DNA of 64,000 nucleotides from Neoarius graeffei (lineage: Eukaryota > Chordata > Actinopteri > Siluriformes > Ariidae), in assembly GCF_027579695.1 (NCBI RefSeq), contig NC_083587.1, positions 38,733,732 through 38,797,731 on the forward strand, in the 5' to 3' direction. The notes under the pieces are model-generated. The model did no database searches. It saw only the letters and a list, made by a program, of their open reading frames with translations, and was not told the origin of the DNA. Numbering within the stretch: the first letter of the stretch is position 1; every line of letters begins with the position of its first letter. The position numbers and the translations under genes are program-made. Shown here one piece after another: positions 21,784-33,843 of the stretch.

Positions 21784-22139
21784 CATTTAGCAAACAGTAG
21801 TGCACTATTTGAGATGCAGCCATTTACTAGTGTTGTCTGAATTCTTAAAGTGAATGTAATGCCTTATTGTAATACTTTAAAATGACATTAGTAATGACCA
21901 AAATTAATTAATAAAGCAGGGGAAAAATTATATAAATTATTTGTTACTTTATTATCAAGCACAAAACTATCGATAAATCACAGCGTCCAGATCCCAAAAA
22001 AAAGGCAGCCTTACCCTAGGGCTAATCTCGCATGATGTCACATGTGGAACCCCGGTTATCTGGGTTATTTCCGTTCATCTGACTCAATACTTGTTTACTC
22101 ACTGAAATTGGATATTGTTGATGGAATCTTACAAAAATA

Positions 22140-22514
22140 ATGATGGGAAAGTGCTGCGTTGTGTTTGGATGTTCAAATTCATATACAACAGGACATTCAG
22201 CTCACAAATTTCCGAGAAATGACACTAATCTAAAGCGACAGTAGGTGAAGTTTGTGCAAACGAAGCAGGCAGATTTCGTGTCGCCACTGGAGAAGAGTCA
22301 AATGGGAATTTGTGATCAGCATTTCAACAAGAACTGCTATGAAGGACAGGTGTTCTTGATGGAACAGATGACAGGCCAGAAGAGAAAAAAAAAAAAACTT
22401 TTGAAACCAGGGAGTGTGCCAACTATCCAGGCATCTACATGTGCTAGTGCAGTGTACCAGCCCAGGTACAACTTACACCCCCTGTCAACAAGAGGAGATC
22501 TGTTGACAAATTGA
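22140..22514 (+). pseudogene. THAP-type zinc finger domain, one in-frame stop
   Basis: DNA-binding domain found in host THAP proteins and in several transposases (P element, Kolobok and others). From the ATG at 22140 the frame reads MMGKCCVVFGCSNS, then HKFPRN, a TAG at 22242-22244 exactly where the family has its conserved Trp, then ICDQHFNKNCYEG and LKPGSVPTIQ. The C2CH ligands (C..C....C..H), the FP pair and the relic of the AVPTIF box are all in register. The frame ends at 22514 without a further domain. A single-exon origin and the surrounding repeats suggest a dead transposon piece. Confidence 0.8.
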
Positions 22515-22606
22515 TGACAGCCCGTGTAAATATGCATCTTTTTTATTGTTATCAGTTAATAACGACCAGCTAATGAGTTAGACTGATTAGAATATATTTA
22601 CATTGG

Positions 22607-22973
22607 GGGCGGCACGGTGGTGTAGTGGTTAGCGCTGTCGCCTCACAGCAAGAAGGTCCGGGTTCGATCCCCGTGGCCGGCGAGGGCCTTTCTGTGCGGA
22701 GTTTGCATGTTCTCCCCGTGTCCGCGTGGGTTTCCTCCGGGTGCTCCGGTTTCCCCCACAGTCCAAAAGACATGCAGGTTAGGTTAACTGGTGACTCTAA
22801 ATTGACTGTAGGTGTGAATGGTTGTCTGTGTCTATGTGTCAGCCCTGTGATGACCTGGCGACTTGTCCAGGGTGTACCCCGCCTTTTGCCCGTAGTCAGC
22901 TGGGATAGGCTCCAGCTTGCCTGCGACCCTGTAGAACAGGATAAAGCGGCTAGAGATAATGAGATGAGATGAG
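22607..22973 (+). repeat. tRNA-derived SINE, full length, copy 2
   Basis: Plus strand, flanked by an exact 13-base target duplication atatttacattgg (22594-22606 and 22974-22986). Tail ends in gatgagatgaga. Confidence 0.95.
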
Positions 22974-23348
22974 ATATTTACATTGGTATTAGAGTCAAGG
23001 CACAGAATGATGGACACTAATATTTGCATATTTCTATCTATTATAAAATTATAATTATGATATGTATTAGTACATGTAGTGGTAGTAGTGGTACATGTAG
23101 TTGCTAACCTGCACGGACAGTAGGGACACTAGAGTCTAGACCTACTGTTTACCAGTGTTTACTGCACATAGATCTACACATGACTAGGCCTACTAATAAT
23201 AAATCCGATTCGTCAAGTGTTCATTACCACCAGAACAACCACATGGGAATTACTGGAGCAAAAAAAGAAATCCATTGACTTAATAAATGACATTTGGACA
23301 GTTCGTCGATTCCCCAATTATTGCCCACTTCATATTTTCTTTCAGTAA

Positions 23349-23791
23349 TTACACTGAATAAATGTACATTTTAAAGATTATATTTCTGCATTTACTGAGG
23401 TACATGTAAATATTTTCCCTATATTTTTCAGTGGCCAGCTTAGAATAAAAATCAACCATCCAATCTGTGTTTCCAATTCTCTCTGGCTGGTGGTGCGCTA
23501 TCGGTGGTGAGGGGGACTGTCGTGAACTGAGTGAACTAGCATCTGTTTCTCGTCTTGGGGGCTTGAAAAGATAACCATGTACTCCAGAATATCCTTGATA
23601 ATCATTTGCCCCTTCATCCGACATATAAGAATTCCAATCACTATCAGAATTCTTTCCAAAATGTGATTCCATATCGAGACTGGTCTAACCGCTGCTGTGC
23701 ACATGAATGAAATTGATATTTGGATCTCTGTTACACGTGTGACGTCACATACCCCTTCGGAATCTTCCGGATCAGTCTCAGCAGATTCCAT
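23349..23791 (-). other. unrecognised minus-strand open frames
   Basis: Two overlapping frames (23349-23672 and 23498-23791). The first contains YSGVHGYLFKPPRR and a later RIGNTDW segment, which recall a short conserved module seen in some fish proteins with a P2X7-like C-terminal domain. The Cys residues of that module are not present here. It may be a decayed transposon-borne copy, perhaps linked to the THAP fragment 0.8 kb away on the other strand. Function unknown. Confidence 0.25.
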
Positions 23792-24125
23792 GAAAATCGG
23801 CTGATCTTACTGATTTTCCAACAATTTATGACCTTTTGGATCAGCTACGGTTCGAAAACACATGGTCAGTCAACATAATGATTGTTGCTTTGTACAAGGA
23901 AAAAAAGTGTAGTTTAGGGGCATTAAATTCACTTTAACAGACAAAATGTATTTCCTAGAAATTGCTTTGGTTGGTCCAGCATGGTCCCCCCCAAGTACTG
24001 CATTTCTCAAAAAATTGTTTATGTCCAAATCTCACCCTTTCTTCAGTGGATGATCTCACCCGAATACTGTAGACTTGTACCAAAGAACTGCTGCTGTAAT
24101 AATAAAGACCTTGATGTTCAAACTG

Positions 24126-24500
24126 GGGCGGCACGGTGGTGTAGTGGTTAGCGCTGTCGCCTCACAGCAAGAAGGTCCTGGGTTCAAGCCCCGGGGCCGG
24201 CGAGGGCCTTTCTGTGTGGAGTTTGCATGTTCTCCCCGTGTCCGCGTGGGTTTCCTCCGGGTGCTCCGGTTTCCCCCACAGTCCAAAGACATGCAGGTTA
24301 GGTTAACTGGTGACTCTAAATTGACCGTAGGTGTGAATGTGAGTGTGAATGGTTGTCTGTCTCTATGTGTCAGCCCTGTGATGACCTGGCAACTTGTCCA
24401 GGGTGTACCCCGCCTTTCGCCCGTAGTCAGCTGGGATAGGCTCCAGCTTGCCTGCGACCCTGTAGAAGGATAAAGCGGCTAGAGATAATGAGATGAGATT
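24126..24500 (+). repeat. tRNA-derived SINE, full length, copy 3
   Basis: Flanked by ttcaaactg at 24117-24125 and 24501-24509. Contains a gtgaatgtgagtgtgaatgg insertion shared with several other copies. Confidence 0.93.
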
Positions 24501-24576
24501 TTCAAACTGAACATCCTTTCAGACACTCAATGCTGTTTGACTTTATAGTACACAATTATGGAAGACAAATGATTTA

Positions 24577-26173
24577 CAGTGGTGAATGAAAGTTTGTGAA
24601 CCTTCTAGAATTTTCTACATTTCTGCATAAATATGACCGAAAACATCATCAGATTTTCACACAAGTCCTAAAAGTAAATAAAGAGAACCCAGTTAAACAA
24701 ATGAGACAAACATATTATACTTGGTCATTTATTTATTGAGGAAAATGATCCAATATTACATATCTGTGAGTGGCAAAAGTATGTGAACCTTTGCTTTCAG
24801 TATCTGGTGTTTGTGACCCCCTTGTGCAGCAATAACTGCAACTAAACGTTTGCGGTAACTGTTGATCAGTCTTGCACACCGGCTTGGAGGAATTTTAGCC
24901 TATTCCTCCGTACAGAACAGCTTCAACTCTGGGATGTTGGTGGGTTTCCTCACATGAACTGCTCGCTTCAGGTCCTTCCACAACATTTCCATTGGATTAA
25001 CGTCAGGACTTTGACTTGGCCATTCCAGAACATTAACTTTATTCTTCTTTAGCCATTCTTTGGTAGAACGACTTGTGTGCTTAGGGTCGTTGTCTTGCTG
25101 CATGACCCACCTTCTCTTGAGATTCAGTTCAGGGACAGATGTCCTGACATTTTCCTTTAGAATTTGCTGGTATAATTCAGAATTCATTGTTCCGTCAATG
25201 ATGGCAAGCCGTCCTGGTCCAGATGTAGCAAAACAGGTCCAAACCATGATAGTACCACCACCATGTTTCACAGATGGGATAAGGTTCTGATGGTGGAATG
25301 CAGTGTTTTCCTTTCTCCAAACATAATGCTTCTCATTTAAACCAAAAAGTTCTATTTTGGTCTCATCCATCCACAAAACATTTTTCCAATAAGCTTTTGG
25401 CTTGTCCACATGATCTTTAGCAAACTGCAGATGAGCAGCAATGTTCTTTTTGGAGAGCAATGGCTTTCTCCTTGCAACCCTGCCATGCACACCATTGTTG
25501 TTCAGTGTTCTCCTGATGGTGAACTCATGAACATTAGCCAATGTGAGACAGGCCTTCAGTTGCTTACAAGTTACCCTGGGTCCTTTGTGACCTCGCCAAC
25601 TATTACACGCCTTGCTCTTGGAATGATATTTGTTGGTCGACCACTCCTGGGGAGGGTAACAATGGTCTTGAATTTCCTCCATTTATACATAATCTCTCTG
25701 ACTGTGGATTGGTGGAGTCCAAACTCTTTAGAGATGGTTTTGTAACCTTTTCCAGCCCGATGAGCATCAACAATGCTTTTTCTGAGGTCCTCAGAAATCT
25801 CCTTTGTTCATGCCATGATACACTTCCAGAAACATGTATTGTGAAGATCAGACTTTGATAGATCCCTGTTCTTTAAATAAAACAGGGTGCCCACTCATTG
25901 TCATCTCATTGATTGAAAATACCCGACTCTAATTTCACCTTCAAATTAACTGCTAATCCTAGAGGTTCACATACTTTTGCCACTCACAGATATGTAATAT
26001 TGGATCATTTTCCTCAATAAATAAATGACCAAGTATAATATTTTTGTCTCATTTATTTAACTGGGTTCTCTTTATCTACTTTTAGGACTTGTGTGACAAT
26101 CTGATGTTTTAGGTCATATTTATGCAGAAATATAGAAAATTCTAAAGGATTCACAAACTTTCAAGCACCACTG
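24577..26173 (-). mobile_element. Tc1-like transposon, family A copy 1
   Basis: Starts cagtggtg and ends caccactg, flanked by TA on both sides (24575-24576; 26174-26175). Inverted terminal repeats of about 200 bases carry aaaatcatcagattttcac-like and tcctcaataaataaatgac words. 1597 bases. Relatives lie at 35514 and 59129. Confidence 0.95.
24900..25811 (-). pseudogene. Tc1-like transposase of family A copy 1
   Basis: DDE transposase that cuts and pastes the element at TA sites. The minus frame 24900-25682 holds most of the protein: MDETKIELF (first Asp), VKHGGGTIMVW, QQDNDPKHTSRS (second Asp) and DVNPMEMLWKDLK, where the third acidic residue (Glu) is preserved. The N-terminal helix-turn-helix part (25683-25811) is in another frame, and the end is cut by a premature stop near 24900. 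Confidence 0.92.
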
Positions 26174-26657
26174 TATAATCACACTGTCCAGTGTCAGCCA
26201 GTAGAGGATGGGATCCCTTTTGAGTCTAATTTTTCTCATATTTTTCAAAAGCTGTTCTAAATCTACATCTGGATTTCTGTAAAGGTTCTTTGTGACCATG
26301 TCTTGTGTTAAAAGTGCAATACAAATAAAACTGAATTAAACTTTAAATAAATATTCCATGGAGAGTTCATTATATATTTTCCCCAATGCTGCATCATAAA
26401 GCCAATGTACAATTAATGCACACTACTTCTTCATTAGTACCACAATGCAATTTCTTCACAATTTCCTTCACTTGAAATTGTCATGATAGATACCACAGTG
26501 GCCAGATTGTTTTAATAAAGCTGTTTAATCACAATTAATACAAACGAATACTTATTAATGGTGCAATGAATACAGAAAATCTGTACATTCTATATGAAGA
26601 TGATCATTAGGTTGTGTTTTCAGTGCAATCACTAATTTTTGTCTGAATTCAGGCTGT

Positions 26658-27400
26658 CAGTGGCGTGCACAGATAGACACGAGGTGGTGCTCAAGCACCT
26701 GCCCCTCTGCCCTCTGTCCAAAAAAGTGCCCTTTTGAATTTTTTTTTTTTAACAGTTTACTGAGGCCAATGTCGACATGATCTTTTAGAAAAGCCGCGGC
26801 ATTAAAAGCGTGTGTGAAAATAATGTCCCGATGTGTGCCCCCTCCGCACACACACCGGACCTCTGTCTCTCTTGCTCTGTCACGTGAACAAGTGTGCAGT
26901 GCATTCAATATGAGGTTGCAGCAGCATAGCGTCCTGGAAGCCACGGCCTTGTCGTAGCGCAGACAACACATCGGGCAGTCAGTCAGCTCTTCCCCTGCCC
27001 CACCAGCCAGGTAACACATGAATCAAGTGAAAATGTATTGTTTGCCCTCTAAGCCCAAGCTGTAATTATTTTGTCGTGAAGTAGCCCCTCGCATACAGAA
27101 ACAACTGCACATAAGTATTATATTTTTTGCTAGATCATTTTCAGATTTAGGAAAACAAAAATTTCTTTTTTTATTTTGTTCAACTAGAGATTCCTGGCAA
27201 AGTCAAAAAGCCTTGATGTAATAAATTAACATTAAGTGGTTGTTTTACACCTTTAAAAACTAAAATGGGTCAGTGGCGACCCGAACACAAGAGGAGGGTT
27301 AAATCTCAGACTTTTATAATAAGGTGTTCCACATGCGCAAAAAAGTGCCCTTTTTTCCCCCCAGAGCACTTGCCCCCCAAAATGTCTGTGCACGCCACTG
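26658..27400. mobile_element. non-autonomous hAT-type element, 743 bases
   Basis: Inverted ends cagtggcgtgcacag / ctgtgcacgccactg, with an 8-base target duplication differing at one base (caggctgt 26650-26657; cagactgt 27401-27408). Subterminal repeats share aaaaaagtgccctttt. The minus frame 26657-27019 has no transposase similarity. Confidence 0.88.
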
Positions 27401-27584
27401 CAGACTGTTGTCTTTCTCACAGCTATCTCAAGAGCAGTCTTAAATTTAGTTTATAGTTAATCCTGATTAAATCTAAACCTTTGTCAATCTCAGTTTAATT
27501 TCAACTTAAACCTAGATTAAATTCAAGTTTGTAGCGCCAGTAATTATAAACCTAGTAGAAGGCTGAATTAGCAGTTATACAATT

Positions 27585-27657
27585 CACTGATTCCAAAAAA
27601 GTTGGGATGCTGTGTAAAGCATAAATAAATATAGAATGCAATGATGTGCAAATCCTT
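27585..27657. repeat. terminal fragment of a Tc1-like element
   Basis: gattccaaaaaagttggga... to aatgcaatgatgtgcaaat resembles the terminal repeat of the 57043-58647 element. Confidence 0.7.
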
Positions 27658-27904
27658 TTTTTGGGGGGGAATCGGGGTTGTATTTAAACCACCCCTGGAG
27701 GAGATTTTTGAGAGTTCTATTTCAGTTGTTGTCTGCATATTTTCGCTGGATGGGATTACAGAAAAGAGTTATTTGCAGGCAAATTCAAGACAGGTTAAAC
27801 CCAATTGGATTTTATTAAAAAATAAATAAATAATGAGTTTTCCCAGTGGAATAGATTTAAAGAGTTTGTCATATACCTCAATGGGAAGGTTGGACCAGTT
27901 ATCA

Positions 27905-28191
27905 AACATGGAAGTGATAGGAACTCTGCTGTGTCACCACTTCTCCCACTCCTATTAGCTTTGCATTTTTATGCTGCAGGGTGTTTTCAAATGGTTGATG
28001 GGGATCATTTTGAAGTTCGCAAGTCCACAGTCTGCAGAATTATCAGCAGAGTGTCAATGGCAGTTGCATGTTTAAAGGGTTGGTATGTTCATTTTGAACC
28101 AAGGAGGGAGATAACAGCTGGATTTTACACTAGAGCAGGTTTTCCTGGAGTATTTGGAGTTATAGGGGTCTTTCACATGACATCATTGTAA
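27905..28191 (+). pseudogene. PIF/Harbinger-like transposase fragment
   Basis: The frame 27931-28191 reads LLLALHFYAAGCFQMVDGD, then STVCRIISRVSMAVACLK, then AGFPGVFGVIGVFH. This pattern (LRFYATG.FQ, S..TVCRI..RV, FPGV.G.IDGTH) is the N-terminal helix-turn-helix and the approach to the first catalytic Asp of HARBI1-like nucleases. The expected IDGTH is GVFH, so the Asp is lost, and the rest of the protein is missing. Confidence 0.7.
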
Positions 28192-28360
28192 CTGCAAATT
28201 TGTTTATGCAGCCATATTGCCAGGGAAGCTTTGTGTTTGGCAACTACCGGCACAAGTGTACGCAAGTGATTGTAAGCCCAATTCAGTACATCTACAGATA
28301 AACTTGTAGAAATTACATCTAAATGAACAATGGCAAAGACTTATAGTGCTTTTGGATGGA

Positions 28361-28703
28361 GCGGCATGGTGGTGTAGTGGTTAGCACTGTCGCCTCACAG
28401 CAACGAGGTTCTGGGTTCGAGCCCAGTAGCCGACAGGGGCCTTTCTGTGTGGAGTTTGCATGTTCTCCCTGTGTTTGTGTGGGTTTCCTCCGGGTGCTCC
28501 GGGTTCCCCCCCACAGTTCAAAAGACATGTAATTAGCCTGGGGCGGCCTTGGGCTGAAGTGCCCTTGAGCAAGACACCAAATCCCCAACTGCTGTAGCAT
28601 AGCTGCCCACTGCTCTACCCAGTGTGTGTGTGCGCGCGCATGTGTGTGTTCACTGCTTCAGATAGGGTAAATGCAGAGGATAAATTTCACTGTGCATGTG
28701 ACA
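28361..28703 (+). repeat. SINE with the same tRNA-like head but a different tail
   Basis: The first 180 bases match the family head and body. From about 28530 it switches to ttagcctggggcggccttggg... and ends ggataaatttcactgtgcatgtgac. This looks like a second SINE subfamily sharing a head module. Confidence 0.8.
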
Positions 28704-28726
28704 AAGTCTTCTTCAAATGCTTCTTA

Positions 28727-28961
28727 GGCCCAAAAAAAAAAAGTGTGTTTCCGGTTACGTAGATTTCAAAACTAGGGTCGGTAGGCAGGCATTTTTTTTT
28801 TCAAGATGGCTGCCATAACCTATATTTAGACAGGAATAATTTCACGAAATATAATGAATTTCTTTGCAGGTCACCTGAGTTACCACCTTCTGATGAATCT
28901 GATGCAGCATGAGACACCTTTTAACATGAATTTTTCTGTAACTATAACAGCTCAATACACC

Positions 28962-28995
<34 letters not shown>

Positions 28996-30174
28996 AGCCC
29001 CGCCCCTCTCTGCTCCCTGAGTGGAGCTCGTCGCCTTGGTAACGGTGCAGGGAAAAGACACAATATAACAAGCAAAGAGTGCTTTTTCTCAGAGTTCCCT
29101 CTCCTCGAACAACGCTGATTTACACGGAAACGGAAGGAGCTATTCACAAAATTCTTTCACATTGAGTGCTACAAGGCTCCCATGAACACAATGTAATTTT
29201 TTTGTCCCTAGTGTAAAAAATGTGGACACTAGAGCGAGCTAAAAACAAGTGACTTCTCTGATTTTGCAGTAAAAGCGCTGCCACGTTTATAATGTGAGTC
29301 TATGGGAGAGCGCGGCTGTCCTCTCCTTACTTTCAGCCTTCTCATTCAAAAACTGTAAATCCTATCGCTCAGGGAGACATTTGTCTTGATTCACACAATG
29401 TGTGACTACAACTTTTGAGAAAATTGTGTGTGTAGAGTGAAAATTGTGGCTGAGAAAACAGTTTAAATGAGAAAGTTAGAGCTTTTTTTTTCAAGCTGCC
29501 TACACTCTAAATAACGCCATAGACACCCATTATAAAGTCTGAATTTCTCCAGATGTGCTCATGGTGTTTGATCTGTGACTGATCAAAAAGTATAGAACCT
29601 AGCAAAAAAGTTGAATGCCAGATCCACACAGGAGAATTTTGTCTCCGTTTTAAAGTTTGAATCATGTCTCTAGGTGAAAGACAAAATAAGCGTTATCTCT
29701 GTTTCTGTTCCCTCCGACGGCCCCGACACACTACTGCCTCCGCCGAGTGCGCGCGCACACACCGCATGTCAGGGCCGCGGATGAGTTACTCTCCCCTGAT
29801 CAACGAAGTCGGCGGGGAATTTGTGGTTATTATCGGTACAAACAGCGCGAATCACAACTTAAATGAGTGCGGTTCAGTTTGACACTATTGTCAGTCCGTT
29901 AGATAAACATTTAATTTTATTAAAATCGAAAATTAATATTTAGAGCCTGTGGGCTACAAAAATAAGTCATTAAAGTAGTCGGCTGTATGGCCGGCAGCCG
30001 GCGCTTGTGGAAAGCCCTGATTTTCCCAGTGAGTGACAAAAACTTCCGGTTCACGCGGTTGGGTTATATGTAAAAGTCGCGACTGGGAAAAAAACGAAAA
30101 AAAAAAAGTTTAGGGTCGGGCGGTACGGATTAGGGTTGGTCGGGTAACCAGAAACACACTTTTTTTTTTTGACC
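28727..30174. mobile_element. 1.45-kb TIR element with TTA duplication
   Basis: Ends are inverted: ggcccaaaaaaaaaaagtgt on the left and its relative ggtcaaaaaaaaaaagtgtg on the right, each followed by a ttccggttac / ttctggttac block. Flanked by tta at 28724-28726 and 30175-30177, which suits PIF/Harbinger. Subterminal agggtcgg words occur at both ends. Inside are a (GA)n run (28963-28994) and GC-rich sequence; the frame 29664-29882 has no family match. No transposase, so non-autonomous. Confidence 0.75.
28963..28994. repeat. (GA)n microsatellite
   Basis: About 16 GA units inside the TIR element. Confidence 0.95.
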
Positions 30175-30177
30175 TTA

Positions 30178-31034
30178 TTGAAATGTGGGCTCTTTCCAAC
30201 ATTTTAAAAACAGAAATGTTTGTGTTTAATTTTTACAAATCAAGAAAGTTTACTTAAGTGCCTGTCCAGTGCCTTATCTGACTTTCACTGAAAGGATATT
30301 TTTAGAAGTTGGGGGTTACAAGCGTATTCATTCATTAATTCATTCTTTGGCTGAATGTACTTAGATTTGCCAGTATTTCATAATATCTGATGAAAGAAAG
30401 TGCAAAGTGGAAGCAACTTTTCACACAAGCTGAAATTTAACAACTTTACTGTTTTCTTGTACTTGTCATTAAACCTTGTCAGTTTTTTTGAATGACAGTT
30501 CCTTTTCACACTTCCCCCTTCTCAGTGGCCCAATATCCTCTTTTCTGACAGAAACGTAACTTACAGGCCACATGGCCAGTAGTAAAAAAAAACCCTGATC
30601 AGGAAGGCCTGCTTGAAACGCAAACCTCTGTGGCTACGGGAAGCTCCTGCCGGTACAATTTCACGCAACCCACAATACTGTTCAGCATTCCATTCATGAA
30701 ATCACACATGACTAACGATCTGAAGTGCCCAGCTCACAATTGTTAAGCAATTTATTGTTATATAAAAGTACTTTACACATCTTTCAATGAATTTATTTTA
30801 TAATCATGATTTATTTATTTAATATACATGTATTTATCAAAAGTGAGGTGATGTTGGGTGCAGGAGGTTTTTGCATGACCCAATAAAAATAACTTCAAAA
30901 AAGTAATATATGAGTAAAAGTTCACCAAATGCAACATCAGGAAAGTAGAAATTTTGAAAACACTTTCACAGTCATAACCCTAGGTACCATGCTGCTATAA
31001 AGGAGATGTTAATGTTGAAGAAAATGTTCACACT
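30178..31034. other. no recognised gene
   Basis: AT-rich sequence between the TIR element and the first LINE. The last part may be LINE 5' leader. Confidence 0.4.
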
Positions 31035-31334
31035 GCTGCTATTTCACCTTTCGATGATTGGTGGTGTCTCTGCCACACCAGAGTGGCCGGACACTCTGAG
31101 TTTCTTAAGTTAGTTATCCAGTTGTGGATTTATCAGGAAGGTTTGACAGGTTGCCGTTTTCTCGCCTTCCTTGACTTTTTTGTCCTTTTAGGTATTTTCA
31201 ATGTTTTTTATTTTTTCTTGTTTTGGGGTGTTTTTCTTTTTTGGATCCAGACTTTTCTCTTACTGTTGTTGGGGCAACTCTACTTTTTATTCTACGATTT
31301 TTTCTAACATATTTATACTCTCAATTTAATTTCA

Positions 31335-32765
31335 GTTAATGCCAGAGGGCTTAACATTCCACACAAAAGAACCATTGTTCTAGAATTCCTCTGCAAGAAA
31401 AATATAGATTTTGCTATGATTCAGGAATCACATTTATTGCGCAAAGATGTGGGTCGTTTAGCCAACAAGTTTTATCACCCTATTGCAACTTCGTCTGCTG
31501 CTTCCAAGTGTAAAGGGGTAATGGTACTGTGTAAACGCAAACTAAAATTTGACCTGATTGACACTTGGGCGGATAATGCAGGTCGGATAGCTATTGCCAA
31601 GATTCGCATGGATGTGATAAACATTGCACTTATTTCTGCCTATGCTCCTAATGTGTTTGATAGCACATTTTTTAAACTATTAACCAAATCTTTGCTTGAT
31701 CTCACAGGATATCATCTAGTTGTAGGAGCAGACTTCAATGCACTGTGGGACAGCAGCATGGACAGAACAGGTGGCACCGAGACTAGGGACCAACATTTTG
31801 CGTCTGAAGCGTTGCACCAGTGGGCAACCGACACAGGCATGGTCGACATTTGGCGTATGTTAAACCCTTCTTTAAAAGACTTTTCATTTTATTCAGGGAG
31901 ACATAAATCCTTTTCGAGGCTAGATTTTATCTTTGCCTCAAAAGATCTATTTCAAAATATTCAATATGCGCATTATATTCCAGTTACCTGGTCTGATCAC
32001 AAACCAATATTCTGTTCGGTCACGGTTCGTCCATCTCCCACTAAAGCCCCTAGGTGGCACTTCAATTCTTCTTTACTGCGAGATGAAGCTTTCAAAGCCC
32101 AGTTTGAAATACATTTTAGCGAATTTTTGGAGTTTAATGTTGGCTCCGTTTCCGACCCAAGGATTCTTTGGGAGGCGGTGAAGGGCTTTATAAGGAGCAA
32201 TACCACTTCATACGCGTCAACACGAAACAAGGAACGTGCAGCCAAATTGGAAGCTTTAGAGTTAAAATATGCAACCCTCGATGCTGCCTTGCAACATAAT
32301 TTTAACGACTACACAGCTCTACAGAAGGAATTGACTAAAGAGATTAACTCTTTTTTGAGGCGCCAGTCTGAATTCCTCATGCATAAAACAAGGCAAAATT
32401 ACTATTTTAACTCCTCAAAACCCAGTCATCTACTGGCAATGAAGCTTCGGACAGATGAGCACTTTGCTGATATTTTTTGCATTAAAGACAAAAATGGTAC
32501 TATACAACGTGATCCAAAAAAAGTAAATGCTTCTTTTGCCTCCTATCAGGAGTTATATAATTCTGAAAGTAATTTTGACAATCATGCCTGCAATAATTTC
32601 CTAAACAACATTAAACTATCCCGTCTTAGTAATGATGACTCTGTAAAGCTAGATAATCCTATCACATTGCAGGAGTGTGAGGCAGCTGTTAGGGATATGC
32701 GTAAAGGTCGATCTCCAGGCCCGGAGGGAATTCCACCTGAATTTTACCTCACCTTTTGGCCCCGA
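31335..32765 (+). CDS. LINE ORF2: AP-like endonuclease and N-terminal RT
   Basis: The long frame (ATG at 31416, coding sense visible from about 31335, [12 protein letters not shown]) encodes an apurinic-type endonuclease: [30 protein letters not shown] and the SDHKPI catalytic His. A linker with coiled-coil character follows, then the RT start ([16 protein letters not shown]). The frame breaks near 32760 at a short deletion or indel before the RT core, which continues at 32756. Confidence 0.88.
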
Positions 32766-33420
32766 TCAGCCCGCTGTTAGTGGACATGATCCAATATTCA
32801 ATCAGAGTGGGATCCTTTTCTAGGGATGTTAATTCTGCATTAATTTTACTGCTTCTCAAAAAGGGAAAGGATCCGGTTGAGTGCTCCAGTTACAGGCCTC
32901 TCTCGCTTTTAAATGCAGATTTAAAGATTTATGCGAAATTACTGGCCCAACAGCTTCAAGGCCATATGACAGAATTGGTTCATAGTGATCAGACAGGCTT
33001 CATAAAGTCTAGACTCTCTACTGATAATGTTAGAAGATTATTACATGTTATAGATGGTGCCCGGGGCTTAGGTTCCCCTGCTGCTGTCCTTTCACTAGAT
33101 GCAATGAAGGCCTTTGACCGCCTGGAATGGCCTTTTTTGTGGTCAGCGCTTGAGTTTATGGGGTTTCGTTTGCCATTCATTAATATGATTAAGGTGCTGT
33201 ATAATAACCCAACAGCTGTAGTGCTCACAGGTAAAACTTGCTCTCCGCCCTTTCCTATCTCGAGAGGTTCAAGACAAGGCTGTCCTCTCAGCCCTCTGTC
33301 ATTCGCCCTTTCTCTCGAACCACTAGCACAAGCCATCTGCAGCTCACCCACAATCTCTCCAATCTCTATTAGAGGAATACATCATCACATCTAACTGTAT
33401 GCTGATGATGTTTTATTGTA
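32756..33420 (+). pseudogene. LINE reverse transcriptase core
   Basis: Contains [53 protein letters not shown] (first catalytic Asp) and [13 protein letters not shown]. The frame stops at 33394, just before the YADD region, which reads on in another frame at about 33396-33420. Confidence 0.88.
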
Positions 33421-33843
33421 TATAAACGATCCAGTGCAATGTATCCCACGTTTTATCAGCCTTTGAGCATTACGACAAGCTTTCAGGTTTCAAAATAAAT
33501 TGGCAGAAATCAGCGTTGCTACCTTTGAATCAGGCTATGTGTGATGCTCCCATCCCTGCCACTATTCCAGTTACTAAAAACTTTACCTACCTGGGGATAG
33601 ATATCTCGTCCTCCATACAGGCAATAGTTAAAAACAATTTTTGTAACACACTTCACAAAGTTATGGCAGCTCTAGACAGGTGGTTTAACCTGCCTAATTC
33701 ACTTCGTGGCAGGGTAGCCATAATTAAAATGAATATCCTACCCAGAGTCAATTTTGTTAGTTCGATGCTCCCCCTTCCCCCGCCCCCTCAATTTTGGAAC
33801 AAAATACAGTCTGCAATAACTAAATTTATTTGGCATGGCAAAT

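Larger units (their letters stand above)
20047..22139. other. 2.1 kb without a recognised gene; microsatellites
   Basis: Contains (GT)n at 21087-21134 and 21323-21348, an oligo-T run near 20400 and a SINE head fragment at 21715-21783. The minus-strand open frame at 20174-20560 contains a poly-Lys stretch from that oligo run and matches nothing I know. Confidence 0.5.
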
